A stretch of 64,000 nt of DNA from Labilibacter marinus. GTDB lineage: Bacteria > Bacteroidota > Bacteroidia > Bacteroidales > Marinilabiliaceae. The position numbers were made by a program, and so were the translations under genes. This document shows positions 1-7,418 of the stretch, one piece after another. The notes beneath the pieces were generated by a model. That model was not told where the DNA came from and did no database searches. It worked only from the letters and a program-made list of their open reading frames with translations. The stretch's first letter is position 1. The number at the start of each line of letters is the position of its first letter. The DNA lies in assembly GCF_001659685.2 (NCBI RefSeq), contig NZ_LXYE02000001.1:62001-126000 (forward strand), in the 5' to 3' direction.

Positions 1-699
1 GTAGTTGTCTTTGAGTTCCACAGTTCTTTTAAAACCACTGCTGTTCATCTCCAGTGGTTTCAGTACATTATCTCTGATATACGCAAAACATGGCACGCCA
101 GACACCTCTTCAACAATAAGCCCCAATAAAGCATAGCCTTGATTGCTATAGTTAATAATTTGTCCTGAAGGCCTTATTTGCAATGGTTTTTGTTCTTTTA
201 AATACTGAGCTAAAGGAGCGACATCTTTTTCAGCCCGTACTGCCGTGCCTGTAATCAAATTGTCCAAACCCGATGTATGCAATAAAAGCTGCCTTACGGT
301 TATTGAGTCGTTGAATTTGTACTTTAATTGGAAGCTTTTGAGGTAACGATTAACATCCTTATCCAGCTCCAGCTTTCCTTCCTCAATCAATTGCATGGTT
401 GCTGTTGCTACAAATGTTTTTGAAATGGAGCCCACACCAAATATAGAATGGTGAGCATCTACCGCAGTTTTCGATTCAATTTCGCTTACACCATAACCAT
501 TAAGGTGACGAATGGAGTCGTCTTTTATTAATACAATGGTTGCCCCTACAATATTTAAAGAGTCAATACCTTTTGTCAGCTTTGAATCGATCCATGCACT
601 TAAAGCTTCTGTTTGGAGATTTTCAGTTTGAGAATACACTAGGTTTCTATTTAAAAAGAAAGAGCCTAGCATTAAAAATGTAATGATTAAATGTTTCAT
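1..699 (-). CDS. Serine hydrolase, beta-lactamase (class C/PBP-like) family, 3' part cut by window edge
   Basis: The frame is open from ATG at 699 to base 1, giving 233 codons, so the C-terminal part lies outside the window. The first ~23 residues form a signal peptide (MKHLIITFLMLGSFFL), so the product is exported. About residue 92 there is an SxxK motif (GSISKTF) that in this family holds the nucleophilic Ser and general base Lys. Further on, NYSNQGY supplies the YxN motif. The third motif (HxG/KTG) would lie beyond the edge. Related proteins are esterases, D-aminopeptidases or penicillin-binding-like hydrolases; which one cannot be told here, and resistance activity should not be assumed. 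The start is chosen because signal peptide and motifs follow it directly. The leader (700-1050) is exceptional: repeats fold over the start codon. Confidence 0.88.
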   Translation of the reverse strand, partial: MKHLIITFLMLGSFFLNRNLVYSQTENLQTEALSAWIDSKLTKGIDSLNIVGATIVLIKDDSIRHLNGYGVSEIESKTAVDAHHSIFGVGSISKTFVATATMQLIEEGKLELDKDVNRYLKSFQLKYKFNDSITVRQLLLHTSGLDNLITGTAVRAEKDVAPLAQYLKEQKPLQIRPSGQIINYSNQGYALLGLIVEEVSGVPCFAYIRDNVLKPLEMNSSGFKRTVELKDNY

Positions 700-887
700 C
701 TGTTTAAATTTATTTTTCAATGGTCAGATGGAACTCCCAAATAAATTTAATCATCCTCCTGTGTGTAAATTGGATAATCAAATTTGCATGGTCGTTTCAT
801 GTGTTTAAAATTTGATTTTTAATTGCCACATGGAACTCGCCAATTAAAACCTCTTCCTGTGAGAGAATATTGGCTCCTGACTCGTTT
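697..887 (-). repeat. Two imperfect tandem leader repeats, each able to form the same pseudoknot
   Basis: Unit 1 is about 697-797 and unit 2 about 798-887. Shared blocks are TGGAACTC, CTGTG and TCGTTTCATGTG (plus-strand reading). In unit 1 arm CATCTG (697-702) pairs with CAGATG (725-730), and an 11-nt arm (705-715) pairs perfectly with 739-749. In unit 2 CATGTG (798-803) pairs with CACATG (827-832), and TTTTAATTG (817-825) pairs with CAATTAAAA (841-849). In both units the arms interleave, which is H-type pseudoknot topology. Stem sequences differ between units but pairing is kept. On the minus-strand transcript this is the 5' leader of the serine hydrolase gene, and unit 1 pairs its ATG (CAGATG). 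I do not recognise it as a known riboswitch class. Confidence 0.75.
747..800 (-). other. Possible 17-residue leader peptide ORF
   Basis: An ATG in CACATGAAACG, the same context as the hydrolase start CAGATGAAAC, opens a frame reading MKRPCKFDYPIYTQEDD. It ends at a TAA that forms the first bases of the pseudoknot stem over the hydrolase start. AGGAGGAT lies at the end of this ORF, but too far from the hydrolase ATG for a normal ribosome site. It may be a regulatory leader peptide or only a vestige of the tandem duplication. Translation is not shown. Confidence 0.3.
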
Positions 888-890
888 CAT
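819..890 (-). other. Possible 23-residue leader peptide ORF
   Basis: A third CACATGAAACG context opens a frame for a short basic peptide beginning MKRVRSQYSL and ending VPCGN. It runs through one arm of the unit-2 pseudoknot, so ribosomes translating it would open that fold. It is preceded on the transcript by the hairpin at 895-949. As for its neighbour, it could be a leader peptide or a duplicated relic of the gene start. Confidence 0.3.
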
Positions 891-894
891 GTGT

Positions 895-949
895 CTATTT
901 TTCTCTGGTTAATTACTTCTGCCAAAGTATATGAGGCAGAGAGAAATAG
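895..949 (-). promoter_or_regulatory. Hairpin at the head of the structured leader
   Basis: Arms 895-907 and 937-949 pair over 13 bp with one G.U pair, enclosing about 29 nt. It ends two bases before the CACATG of the first leader start. A second, outer pair of 10-nt complementary segments lies at 856-865 and 987-996 and could form an alternative long-range fold. No Rho-independent terminator run of T follows on either strand. Confidence 0.5.
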
Positions 950-1079
950 CAATGTCGAATCCAGTTCTAAACAGGTTGTTTGTCGACTCTCACAGGGTTT
1001 TGATGCGTTTTTAAGCGTAACGCAGAAAATGAAGTTTTCTTGCAGAGACTAATTAACAGATTTTAAAGGCCTATCAATG

Positions 1080-1490
1080 TCAGGAAGAGAGTTGTTTTTT
1101 ATTAATCGCCTTAATGGCAATAAAGCAAAATAGCAACGAAAACGAATAAATAAGTAGTCCATAAATGGTAACAATCATAGAAACGCTTATGCCATCAAAT
1201 ACCAATTCAGGTTCAGGCTTTATTCCACTTTCGGTAATAATTTCACTTTGAAGGAACATTGAATAAAGTCCAAGCATCGAACCGCATATTCCGAATACGA
1301 GCGTAAACAAGCCCATAATTTTCCCATATCCAAGTCTGCGAATTACTTTTTCGCTGCTTACTTTTTTAGAATAATGTGCAAGTACAAAATGATATATTAA
1401 CCAAGCAGTCGTAATTATTAATAAAATGGTTAGCATGACCATAAATTCAATACCTCCCAAGTAAAATAATTCTTTTATCTGTTTAAGCAT
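1080..1490 (-). CDS. Small MotA/TolQ/ExbB proton-channel-like membrane protein
   Basis: The 136-residue product starts MLKQIKELFYLGG and shows three hydrophobic segments: about residues 14-35 (FMVMLTILLIITTAWLIYHF), 56-75 and 100-125. The layout and the G-rich second helix (GICGSMLGLYSMF) match short ExbB/TolQ relatives common in Bacteroidota. An upstream in-frame ATG at 1538 would add 16 polar residues; I prefer 1490 because family members begin with the MLKQ-LGG stretch. No ExbD partner is next to it, and it is divergent from the LytTR gene at 1634, which may control it. Role beyond a membrane channel-type protein is unknown. Confidence 0.72.
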   Translation of the reverse strand: MLKQIKELFYLGGIEFMVMLTILLIITTAWLIYHFVLAHYSKKVSSEKVIRRLGYGKIMGLFTLVFGICGSMLGLYSMFLQSEIITESGIKPEPELVFDGISVSMIVTIYGLLIYSFSLLFCFIAIKAINKKQLSS

Positions 1491-1633
1491 ATCTATATTA
1501 TTGTAATTCTTTAATGAAAAATGCCAAGGTTGAATCAACTTCTTTACGTTTTGCTCATCGATTCTAAACAGTTTTCTTTATAATTGCCCCGAAATTAGAG
1601 CAAAATATTAAACAATGAAACGATAAGGTAAAC

Positions 1634-2431
1634 ATGTTTAAACAGATCAATAAAAAATTTAAAAAAATACATTATCATATCGCTTACTGCATTTTTGTTC
1701 TATTTGTTTTATTATTTGTATTTCGGTCTGCATGGGTTAACCTTAAATTGCTATTTTTCTATATCGGTTTATTCTTGCCCATTGTTTTAGCTACTTCCTA
1801 TTTCTTTAATTATGTAATTGTACCCAACTATTATCTTACCAGAAGGTATGCAAGGTTTATATTTTATACTTTTTGTACAGCCGTTATTTCATGGTATCTC
1901 GAAATATTAGTATTGGTATTTGCCTATGTAACGCTGGCAAAATTTAGTTACATAACTCCAAATTCAGTTCAGGTAGCTCGGGTACCTATAGTCCTGTACA
2001 TGTTAGTTTTTGTAGGATCCTTTTTATTCATGATGAAACAAATCATTGAAAAAGGCCAGGTAATTAATAAACTGGAAATTGAAAAAGAGAAAACTAAAAA
2101 GTCATTTCTTGAAATAATGTCTAATCGTAAGATGATTAAAATTCCTTATGATGAAATTATTTATATCGAAAGTTTATCCGACTACATTAAGGTAACTACA
2201 ATAAATAATGAGATTAAGAGTAAAGAAAAAATAAGCAAACTATCAGAAAAATTACCTGATATTTTTTTAAGAATTCATCGTTCGTTTATTATCAACACCG
2301 ACAGAATTAAAGAACGCTCTTTGGAGCAGGTTTTAGTTGATGGCTATCAATTAAATATTGGTAGAAGCTATAGAAAAGATGTTAAAGAAGTATTGAATTC
2401 CAGAGATACAACAACTACCGCCAATAAATAG
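1634..2431 (+). CDS. Membrane-anchored LytTR-family transcriptional regulator
   Basis: The 265-residue protein has four predicted membrane helices in its first ~145 residues, a short coiled linker (KLEIEKEKTKKSFLEIM), and a C-terminal LytTR DNA-binding domain from about 165 to 258. Recognisable LytTR features are the ISLE-like YIESLSDYIKV, the LPDIFLRIHRSFIIN core and IGRSYRKDV near the end. There is no receiver domain, so the membrane part probably senses the signal directly, as in other Bacteroidota LytTR proteins. It is divergent from the ExbB-like gene ending at 1080, and the ~140-bp spacer could carry both promoters. The target genes are not identified. Confidence 0.88.
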   Translation: MFKQINKKFKKIHYHIAYCIFVLFVLLFVFRSAWVNLKLLFFYIGLFLPIVLATSYFFNYVIVPNYYLTRRYARFIFYTFCTAVISWYLEILVLVFAYVTLAKFSYITPNSVQVARVPIVLYMLVFVGSFLFMMKQIIEKGQVINKLEIEKEKTKKSFLEIMSNRKMIKIPYDEIIYIESLSDYIKVTTINNEIKSKEKISKLSEKLPDIFLRIHRSFIINTDRIKERSLEQVLVDGYQLNIGRSYRKDVKEVLNSRDTTTTANK

Positions 2432-2573
2432 AGTATATAGGTAGTTGGCACGCCCCAGCGATGAGTTTCGGTTGAAGTTTATTCCACTCAACAGGTTTGG
2501 TATATTCTTGCCAAATGTTACCACCAAGCTTAGGGAAAATCATCATATATAATAGCAACATTAGGTCATTCAT
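2415..2573 (-). other. Short unrecognised reading frame, possible gene relic
   Basis: This minus-strand frame of 52 codons begins MNDLMLLLYMMIFPKLGG and continues with a Trp-, Lys- and Pro-containing stretch (NIWQEYTKPVEW, then NKLQPKL). It overlaps the LytTR 3' end by 17 bp. The composition looks protein-like rather than random, but no family is recognised. It may be the remnant of a longer gene or a small protein. The rest of 2432-2731 shows no gene. Confidence 0.25.
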
Positions 2574-2731
2574 AGTCTGTGAATTATTAGGGTTTTAATT
2601 GAAATCAAAGAACTATGAAATTGCTCCATTTGACGCTGGGTAATTGACTTTAGAAAATGCAATAGTACTTGGGAGTTGTCCTACTATCAATTGTATTTAA
2701 ACTAATTAATTAAAGGTATACTGCCTAAAAA

Positions 2732-3688
2732 TCAAAACTCCTGATAAACAGGAATAACTTCGAGTCCTTTGTCTGTCAATTCTTTTTTAACCTTGCTAAA
2801 TTCGCGGGTAAAGCCCAGTAAGTAACCACCGCCACCCGAGCCACAAAGCTTAAGCAGATAACGATTGTTAGAAATACCATCTTCCCAATGTTTTAAAAAC
2901 TCATCAGGAATCATCTCCTTTAAATATTGCAGTTGAAATTTAGAAAGCTGCTTTAGGCTTTTGTAAAAATTATTTAAATCGCCAGCCAGTAAAGAGCTAA
3001 TGCATTTATTAGTGGTGGGTATTAAATCGTTTTTTATACGTTCTATATAAGTAGGGTTCAAGCATTTTTTCATAAACAAGTCCACCAAGGGAGCTGTTTT
3101 ACCAACCTGCCTGGTGTTCACAATAAAAACGGCATCATCCGATTGTATGTTTTCGCGCGAAATACCTATGGAAGAAATATTCTTTTGGTCCTTGATAAAA
3201 AGCGGATGTTTCAAATAACAAATCAAAGGGTCAATACCTGAGCTTTTACCATGAAAATAGGATTCTAAGCGTGAGAAAATAGATTTTAATTGTTGTGTTT
3301 CTTCACTCGCAAGCCCTGCTTTTGCATGGATGCGCTGTATACCATATTGCTTGTATATAGCGGCTACCAAAGCACCGCTACTACCTAATCCGTATCCCTC
3401 AGGAATGGTCGATTCAAAATATAAACCTTTATCAATATCAGCTAAAAGCTTTTCTGTATCAATAATGTCAGGCGTATTTTCTTTTAAGTAGGTGGCAAAT
3501 TGTTTTAGGTGCTCATTAGAGTGTTTGGCGTAATCTAAATCGGTATATCCCGACGAATTAATAAAACCCAACGAACCGTTAAAGTGAGAGTACGGAATAG
3601 TTAATCCGTTAGAATCAAATAGTATAGAGTACTCTCCAAATAAAAGAACCTTGGAGTAAAAAGTGCTGTTTTTTTTGTTAAAAGACAT
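2732..3688 (-). CDS. mvk: Mevalonate kinase (GHMP kinase)
   Basis: This 318-residue GHMP-superfamily kinase would phosphorylate mevalonate to 5-phosphomevalonate with ATP in the cytoplasm. The N-terminus KVLLFGEYSILFDSNGL is the GHMP opening (GE-Y). The phosphate-binding loop PEGYGLGSSGALVAA lies near residue 96, HGKSSGIDPLICY (about 146-158) supplies the substrate-pocket Asp region, and KLCGSGGGGYLLGF near 280 is the third GHMP motif. It is the last gene of a four-gene minus-strand mevalonate operon, 74 nt after the decarboxylase. Choice of mevalonate rather than another small alcohol rests on the HGKSSGID motif and this context. Confidence 0.88.
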   Translation of the reverse strand: MSFNKKNSTFYSKVLLFGEYSILFDSNGLTIPYSHFNGSLGFINSSGYTDLDYAKHSNEHLKQFATYLKENTPDIIDTEKLLADIDKGLYFESTIPEGYGLGSSGALVAAIYKQYGIQRIHAKAGLASEETQQLKSIFSRLESYFHGKSSGIDPLICYLKHPLFIKDQKNISSIGISRENIQSDDAVFIVNTRQVGKTAPLVDLFMKKCLNPTYIERIKNDLIPTTNKCISSLLAGDLNNFYKSLKQLSKFQLQYLKEMIPDEFLKHWEDGISNNRYLLKLCGSGGGGYLLGFTREFSKVKKELTDKGLEVIPVYQEF

Positions 3689-3762
3689 GCCTTATTTCAT
3701 CTGTTTAAAAATTAACAAAACCCTTATAACTGGTGCAAATTTCAATCAAACTCTTGTGTGAC

Positions 3763-4836
3763 TTAACTTTTTGCTCCGGCCACGCCGGTTTCGTTAGGGC
3801 CAAAACCCAATTCATCATTAATTACCACATTATTGCTGCAGTACTTGGCCAAACTATTTTCAATAAACTCTTCAATTTCCTTTTTGTTCGATAAAGGATA
3901 TAATACATGAATATTTGGCCCCGCATCAATGGTAAAACAGATATTTACGTTTTTTTGTTCTCTAAATTCTCTGATTAGTTGAACAATCTTTAAGGAGTTG
4001 GGATGTAACAAGGTATAACCAGGCGTAGAGCTCATCATTAAACCGTGCAAGCTTAAAGCTTCCGATTCGGTGATTTCTATAAACTTTGCCCAATTGCCTT
4101 TTTTCAATACATCTAGCAAAGCATTGGTATTTTGCTTTGCTTGTTCAATTCTTCCTGCTTGGTACGGATGATTTTTCATTAATTGATGTCCCACAGTACT
4201 GCTAATGCTTTTTTTATCTGAACTCACAATCAGTATCGAGTCCTGAATATTTTTAAAGTCATCATGCACTTGATCGTCTATATTAATGGCGTATTCATCA
4301 TCGCTGTTGGGTAAAGAAGAAGTTCCCCAAGTATTCCATCCACCATAAACAGAACGGCAAGCACTACCTGAACCCAAACGAGCTATGTTTGAAACGGTGT
4401 TTATTCCTAATTCTTCACCCGTAATTTGAAAGTGTACTTTGGCCAAACAAAGCGCTAATGCACTATAGCTACTGGCTGATGAGGCAATGCCCGAAGAATG
4501 TGGAAATGTATTTTCACTATTTATTTGGAGTTTGTACTCGTTTAACCAAGGTAAGGTATCCATTATTCTATCGAAAAATACCTGTAGTTTTTTCTCAAAG
4601 TCAGGATTGTTTTTGCCTTCAAAAGCAAAGCTAAAATCCAGAGTGTTGTTTCCCTTGGTATATTGATAGGCTACCGAAGTATGCGTAACAGCATTTTTAA
4701 GTGTAAAACTAATGGATGGATTTACAGGAATTTGAATGCCTGTTTTACCCCAATATTTTACAATGGCTATGTTAGACGGGCTTTGATAATTAACCTGTCC
4801 GCTTTTACTCAAATATGTTTGCTCTTTGTTATTCAT
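3763..4836 (-). CDS. mvaD: Diphosphomevalonate decarboxylase
   Basis: The 357-residue protein matches the ATP-dependent decarboxylase that makes isopentenyl diphosphate. Diagnostic motifs are SPSNIAIVKYWGKTG near residue 20, the ATP loop HSSGIASSASSYSALAL near 113-129, ARLGSGSACRSVYGGW near 153-168, and FTIDAGPNIHVLYP near 302 carrying the catalytic Asp. Length is slightly above the usual ~320-340. It lies between the two GHMP kinases of the operon. The final GPNETG-AG tail is normal for bacterial members. The family is clear. Confidence 0.93.
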   Translation of the reverse strand: MNNKEQTYLSKSGQVNYQSPSNIAIVKYWGKTGIQIPVNPSISFTLKNAVTHTSVAYQYTKGNNTLDFSFAFEGKNNPDFEKKLQVFFDRIMDTLPWLNEYKLQINSENTFPHSSGIASSASSYSALALCLAKVHFQITGEELGINTVSNIARLGSGSACRSVYGGWNTWGTSSLPNSDDEYAINIDDQVHDDFKNIQDSILIVSSDKKSISSTVGHQLMKNHPYQAGRIEQAKQNTNALLDVLKKGNWAKFIEITESEALSLHGLMMSSTPGYTLLHPNSLKIVQLIREFREQKNVNICFTIDAGPNIHVLYPLSNKKEIEEFIENSLAKYCSNNVVINDELGFGPNETGVAGAKS

Positions 4837-4869
4837 TTATTCATAAACTACACGAGCTAAGGGATTTGT

Positions 4870-5820
4870 TTAACATTCCATACAAGGGTTGTTGAGTACC
4901 AAATTATCATAGTCAAAAATCACTTTTAAATCTTTGCCATGAAAGTAGTTTAGCACATACTCTTTGGGTTGACTTGTTACTGCCATCACAAAATCTCCGC
5001 CCCAAGCTCCTAATGATTTGATAGAACCATCAAAGTCGCTAAAATGTTCTTGTTTTACGGTCTTTTTTCCAATCACTCGGCCAACAATATCTTCGTGTTC
5101 GTTAATGAGTTCCTGAAACTCAGCAATATCATTACAAACTGTTAGGTAAGTAGAGATCGCACTTATTCTATTTATATCTTCTTTATCTACCTTCTTTTTA
5201 TGAAAACCTCTAATGGCGGACTTCGAGCTTTGTTTGTTTCCTCTATATATAAAGTAAATATTTTCCTTAAACTTAGGGTCAAAGTTGATTTCTACGCTGC
5301 GAGGTTTGTCATTAATTAAAAGGAAAAAAATAGGCATTTGGTGTGATGCATTGGCAATATCGTATCCCGATCCTTTAAAAGTCTCTTGTAAAAGTTGGTA
5401 GGGGTCTATCTCTAAATATCGTGCTAAATTGTATACTAAAGTAGAGCTGCTTCCTAATCCCCATTCAGGTAAAAACTCTAAATGCGTAATTATCTTTTTA
5501 CCCATCAGGTCTTTAATATTCAGCTTGCTGTGTTTTATACCTGCACGTACAATTTTTTGTAACTGTTTAGCAAAACCTTCGTCCGAACAGCTGGTAATAG
5601 TTAATCTATCATTAAAAATAACGGAGTTCCAGTTGCCTTCAATATGTGTGGCTTCCCACGTTAAATGATTATTGTTGGATTCAAATACTTCAAAACTCTG
5701 TCCAATTTTTAAGGGTACTGATAAAGCTTTTGCTCCTTTTAAAACCAGGTATTCACCCGAAATCATCAGTTTTCCGTTTCCTCTTGAAGAAAAAACAGGG
5801 ACTTGCTCTTGTTTTTGCAT
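4870..5820 (-). CDS. GYDIA-family GHMP kinase, probable phosphomevalonate kinase
   Basis: The 316-residue GHMP kinase carries GNGKLMISGEYLVLKGAKAL at the N-terminus, the ATP loop EWGLGSSSTLVYNL near residue 127, and GSGYDIANA near 151, the signature that names the Bacteroidota GYDIA family. LGAWGGDFVMA near 270 is the C-terminal GHMP motif. It sits between HMG-CoA reductase and diphosphomevalonate decarboxylase, and the phosphomevalonate kinase step is otherwise missing from this operon, so that is the inferred activity. The enzyme is far from classical phosphomevalonate kinases, and the substrate is not proven by sequence. Gaps to its neighbours are 33 and 56 nt. Confidence 0.85.
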   Translation of the reverse strand: MQKQEQVPVFSSRGNGKLMISGEYLVLKGAKALSVPLKIGQSFEVFESNNNHLTWEATHIEGNWNSVIFNDRLTITSCSDEGFAKQLQKIVRAGIKHSKLNIKDLMGKKIITHLEFLPEWGLGSSSTLVYNLARYLEIDPYQLLQETFKGSGYDIANASHQMPIFFLLINDKPRSVEINFDPKFKENIYFIYRGNKQSSKSAIRGFHKKKVDKEDINRISAISTYLTVCNDIAEFQELINEHEDIVGRVIGKKTVKQEHFSDFDGSIKSLGAWGGDFVMAVTSQPKEYVLNYFHGKDLKVIFDYDNLVLNNPCMEC

Positions 5821-5876
5821 AAAGACTAGTTACCGATTCAACTAAAGTTAAATAATTAGTTTGCCAGGATTAATAC

Positions 5877-7166
5877 TCATTCGTTATTTCTTAATAGTTC
5901 AAGGTAAGATTTAACAGCAGAGTGACTAATTACATGTGTACCGAAGTGATCAATAGCCATGCCAATTTCTTCTGATGTAGCATTAAATGTAGATAAAATA
6001 TTTGACAGATGCATTTTCATATGACCTTTTTGAATGCCTGATGTAACTAACGCTGCAATAGCCGAAAAATTGTTGGCCATACCTGCTGCTGCAATAATTT
6101 GCATTAATTCTGTGGCGGAAGGATTACCCAACAAACGCAAAGAGAGGCCCGCTAGTGGATGTAATTTTGTAAGTCCACCAACGGTTCCAAGTGCTAAAGG
6201 AATAGTTAGTGTATATTTAAATTCATTTTCTGTTAGTTTCACTTTAGTTAAGGATGAATATTGTCCCGATTGTGCAGCATAGGCATGCACACCTGCTTCA
6301 ATTGCTCTAAAATCGTTACCAGTGGCCAGTACAACTGCATCAATACCATTCATAATACCCTTATTGTGCGTAACAGCGCGAGATGAATTATGCTGAGCCA
6401 ATAAAACTGCTTTTTTAAATCGTTGGGCAAATTCATCTGGTGTATAATCGCCCGAATAGGCTTTTAAGTCTTCTATAGCACAAGATAAAGTACACTCAAC
6501 GATACAATCAGGTGTATAGTTAGATAAAATCGCCATGTTCACTTCTGCTTCTGCACCCTTCGACTTTAAATAGTTGCAAAGTGCTTCACCCATTTTCTCC
6601 AGACAAGAATTAATAAAGTTAGCACCCATCGAATCCACGGTTTCAAAACTAACCATCAAACAGTAGGTTTCTTTATCCACAAGAGGTTCTTGATTCAGCT
6701 TCATCGTATGAATTCCGCCACCTCTTTGCTCCATACTGTGTGAAATTTCAGTAATGCTAGACAGTAGGTGTTCTTTTATATCAGTCAGTTCTTCAAGAAG
6801 TTTAATATATCCAAAATCGGTCGTGAAAAATAACTGCCCAACTTTAAGTGTTGATATTACTTTAGTCTGAAATCCACCTCTGTTACTCCAAAATTTAGCC
6901 GCTTTTGAAGCTGCTGCCACCACCGAACTTTCTTCAATAGTCATTGGAATAGCATATTCTTTACCATTAATAACAAAGCCTGGGGCAACGCCATAAGGCA
7001 TGTAAAAGTTACTTAAGGTATTCTCCGAAAATTGGTTGTATATTTCTTGTAGTTCTGAGTGCTGATGGTGCTCAAGAGTGTCTTTAAACGACTGTGGTAA
7101 TTTAAATTCCTCGAGTAAAACATCTATTTTTTCTTTCTGCGAAAGCTTTGAAAAACCTTTAATCAT
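5877..7166 (-). CDS. mvaA: Hydroxymethylglutaryl-CoA reductase, class II (bacterial) type
   Basis: The 429-residue enzyme reduces HMG-CoA to mevalonate, the committed step of this isoprenoid route. Class II features are IPMTIEESSVVAAASKAAKFW near residues 73-93 with the catalytic Glu, THNKGIMNGIDAVVLATGND near 268-287 with the Lys and Asp, and a late His-containing helix. The sequence is of the soluble bacterial class, with no membrane anchor. Although class II enzymes are often labelled degradative, the downstream kinases and decarboxylase show a biosynthetic role here. It is the first operon gene; a box resembling TAnnTTTG (TACCCTTG, minus strand 7189-7196) lies 22 nt upstream. HMG-CoA synthase is not in the window. 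Confidence 0.93.
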   Translation of the reverse strand: MIKGFSKLSQKEKIDVLLEEFKLPQSFKDTLEHHQHSELQEIYNQFSENTLSNFYMPYGVAPGFVINGKEYAIPMTIEESSVVAAASKAAKFWSNRGGFQTKVISTLKVGQLFFTTDFGYIKLLEELTDIKEHLLSSITEISHSMEQRGGGIHTMKLNQEPLVDKETYCLMVSFETVDSMGANFINSCLEKMGEALCNYLKSKGAEAEVNMAILSNYTPDCIVECTLSCAIEDLKAYSGDYTPDEFAQRFKKAVLLAQHNSSRAVTHNKGIMNGIDAVVLATGNDFRAIEAGVHAYAAQSGQYSSLTKVKLTENEFKYTLTIPLALGTVGGLTKLHPLAGLSLRLLGNPSATELMQIIAAAGMANNFSAIAALVTSGIQKGHMKMHLSNILSTFNATSEEIGMAIDHFGTHVISHSAVKSYLELLRNNE

Positions 7167-7188
7167 AAGTGTAATTGTTATCGGTATG

Positions 7189-7196
7189 CAAGGGTA
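7189..7196 (-). promoter_or_regulatory. Candidate -7 box of the mevalonate operon
   Basis: Minus-strand TACCCTTG differs from the Bacteroidota TAnnTTTG consensus at one base and lies 22 nt before the HMG-CoA reductase ATG. No clear -33 TTTG was found at the right spacing. Confidence 0.35.
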
Positions 7197-7370
7197 AACT
7201 GTAAAAATAAAGAATTGTTTAAAATCATATAATGATAAGTGGCATGTTGAGTATTCAAGATTAAAATGTCATGTTTTGTCGATATAAGTAACCGTAAATT
7301 TTACGCGTTAAATGTAAAGCCCCCCCTTTATTGTGTATAAAATTGATTCTATAAACTAAGGGTTTCTTTA

Positions 7371-7378
7371 TACTTTTG
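7371..7378 (+). promoter_or_regulatory. -7 promoter box (TACTTTTG) of the sulfatase cluster
   Basis: TACTTTTG fits the Bacteroidota consensus TAnnTTTG exactly and lies 40 nt before the first sulfatase ATG, giving a leader of roughly 35 nt. The -33 element is not clear. Confidence 0.55.
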
Positions 7379-7418
7379 GTAAGGATAAATATTACACGAT
7401 ATTCAAAAACTATATACA

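Noticed and set aside
870-1052. 60-residue plus-strand frame
   Set aside because: It runs through hairpin arms and leader repeats that belong to the minus-strand gene; no coding signature.
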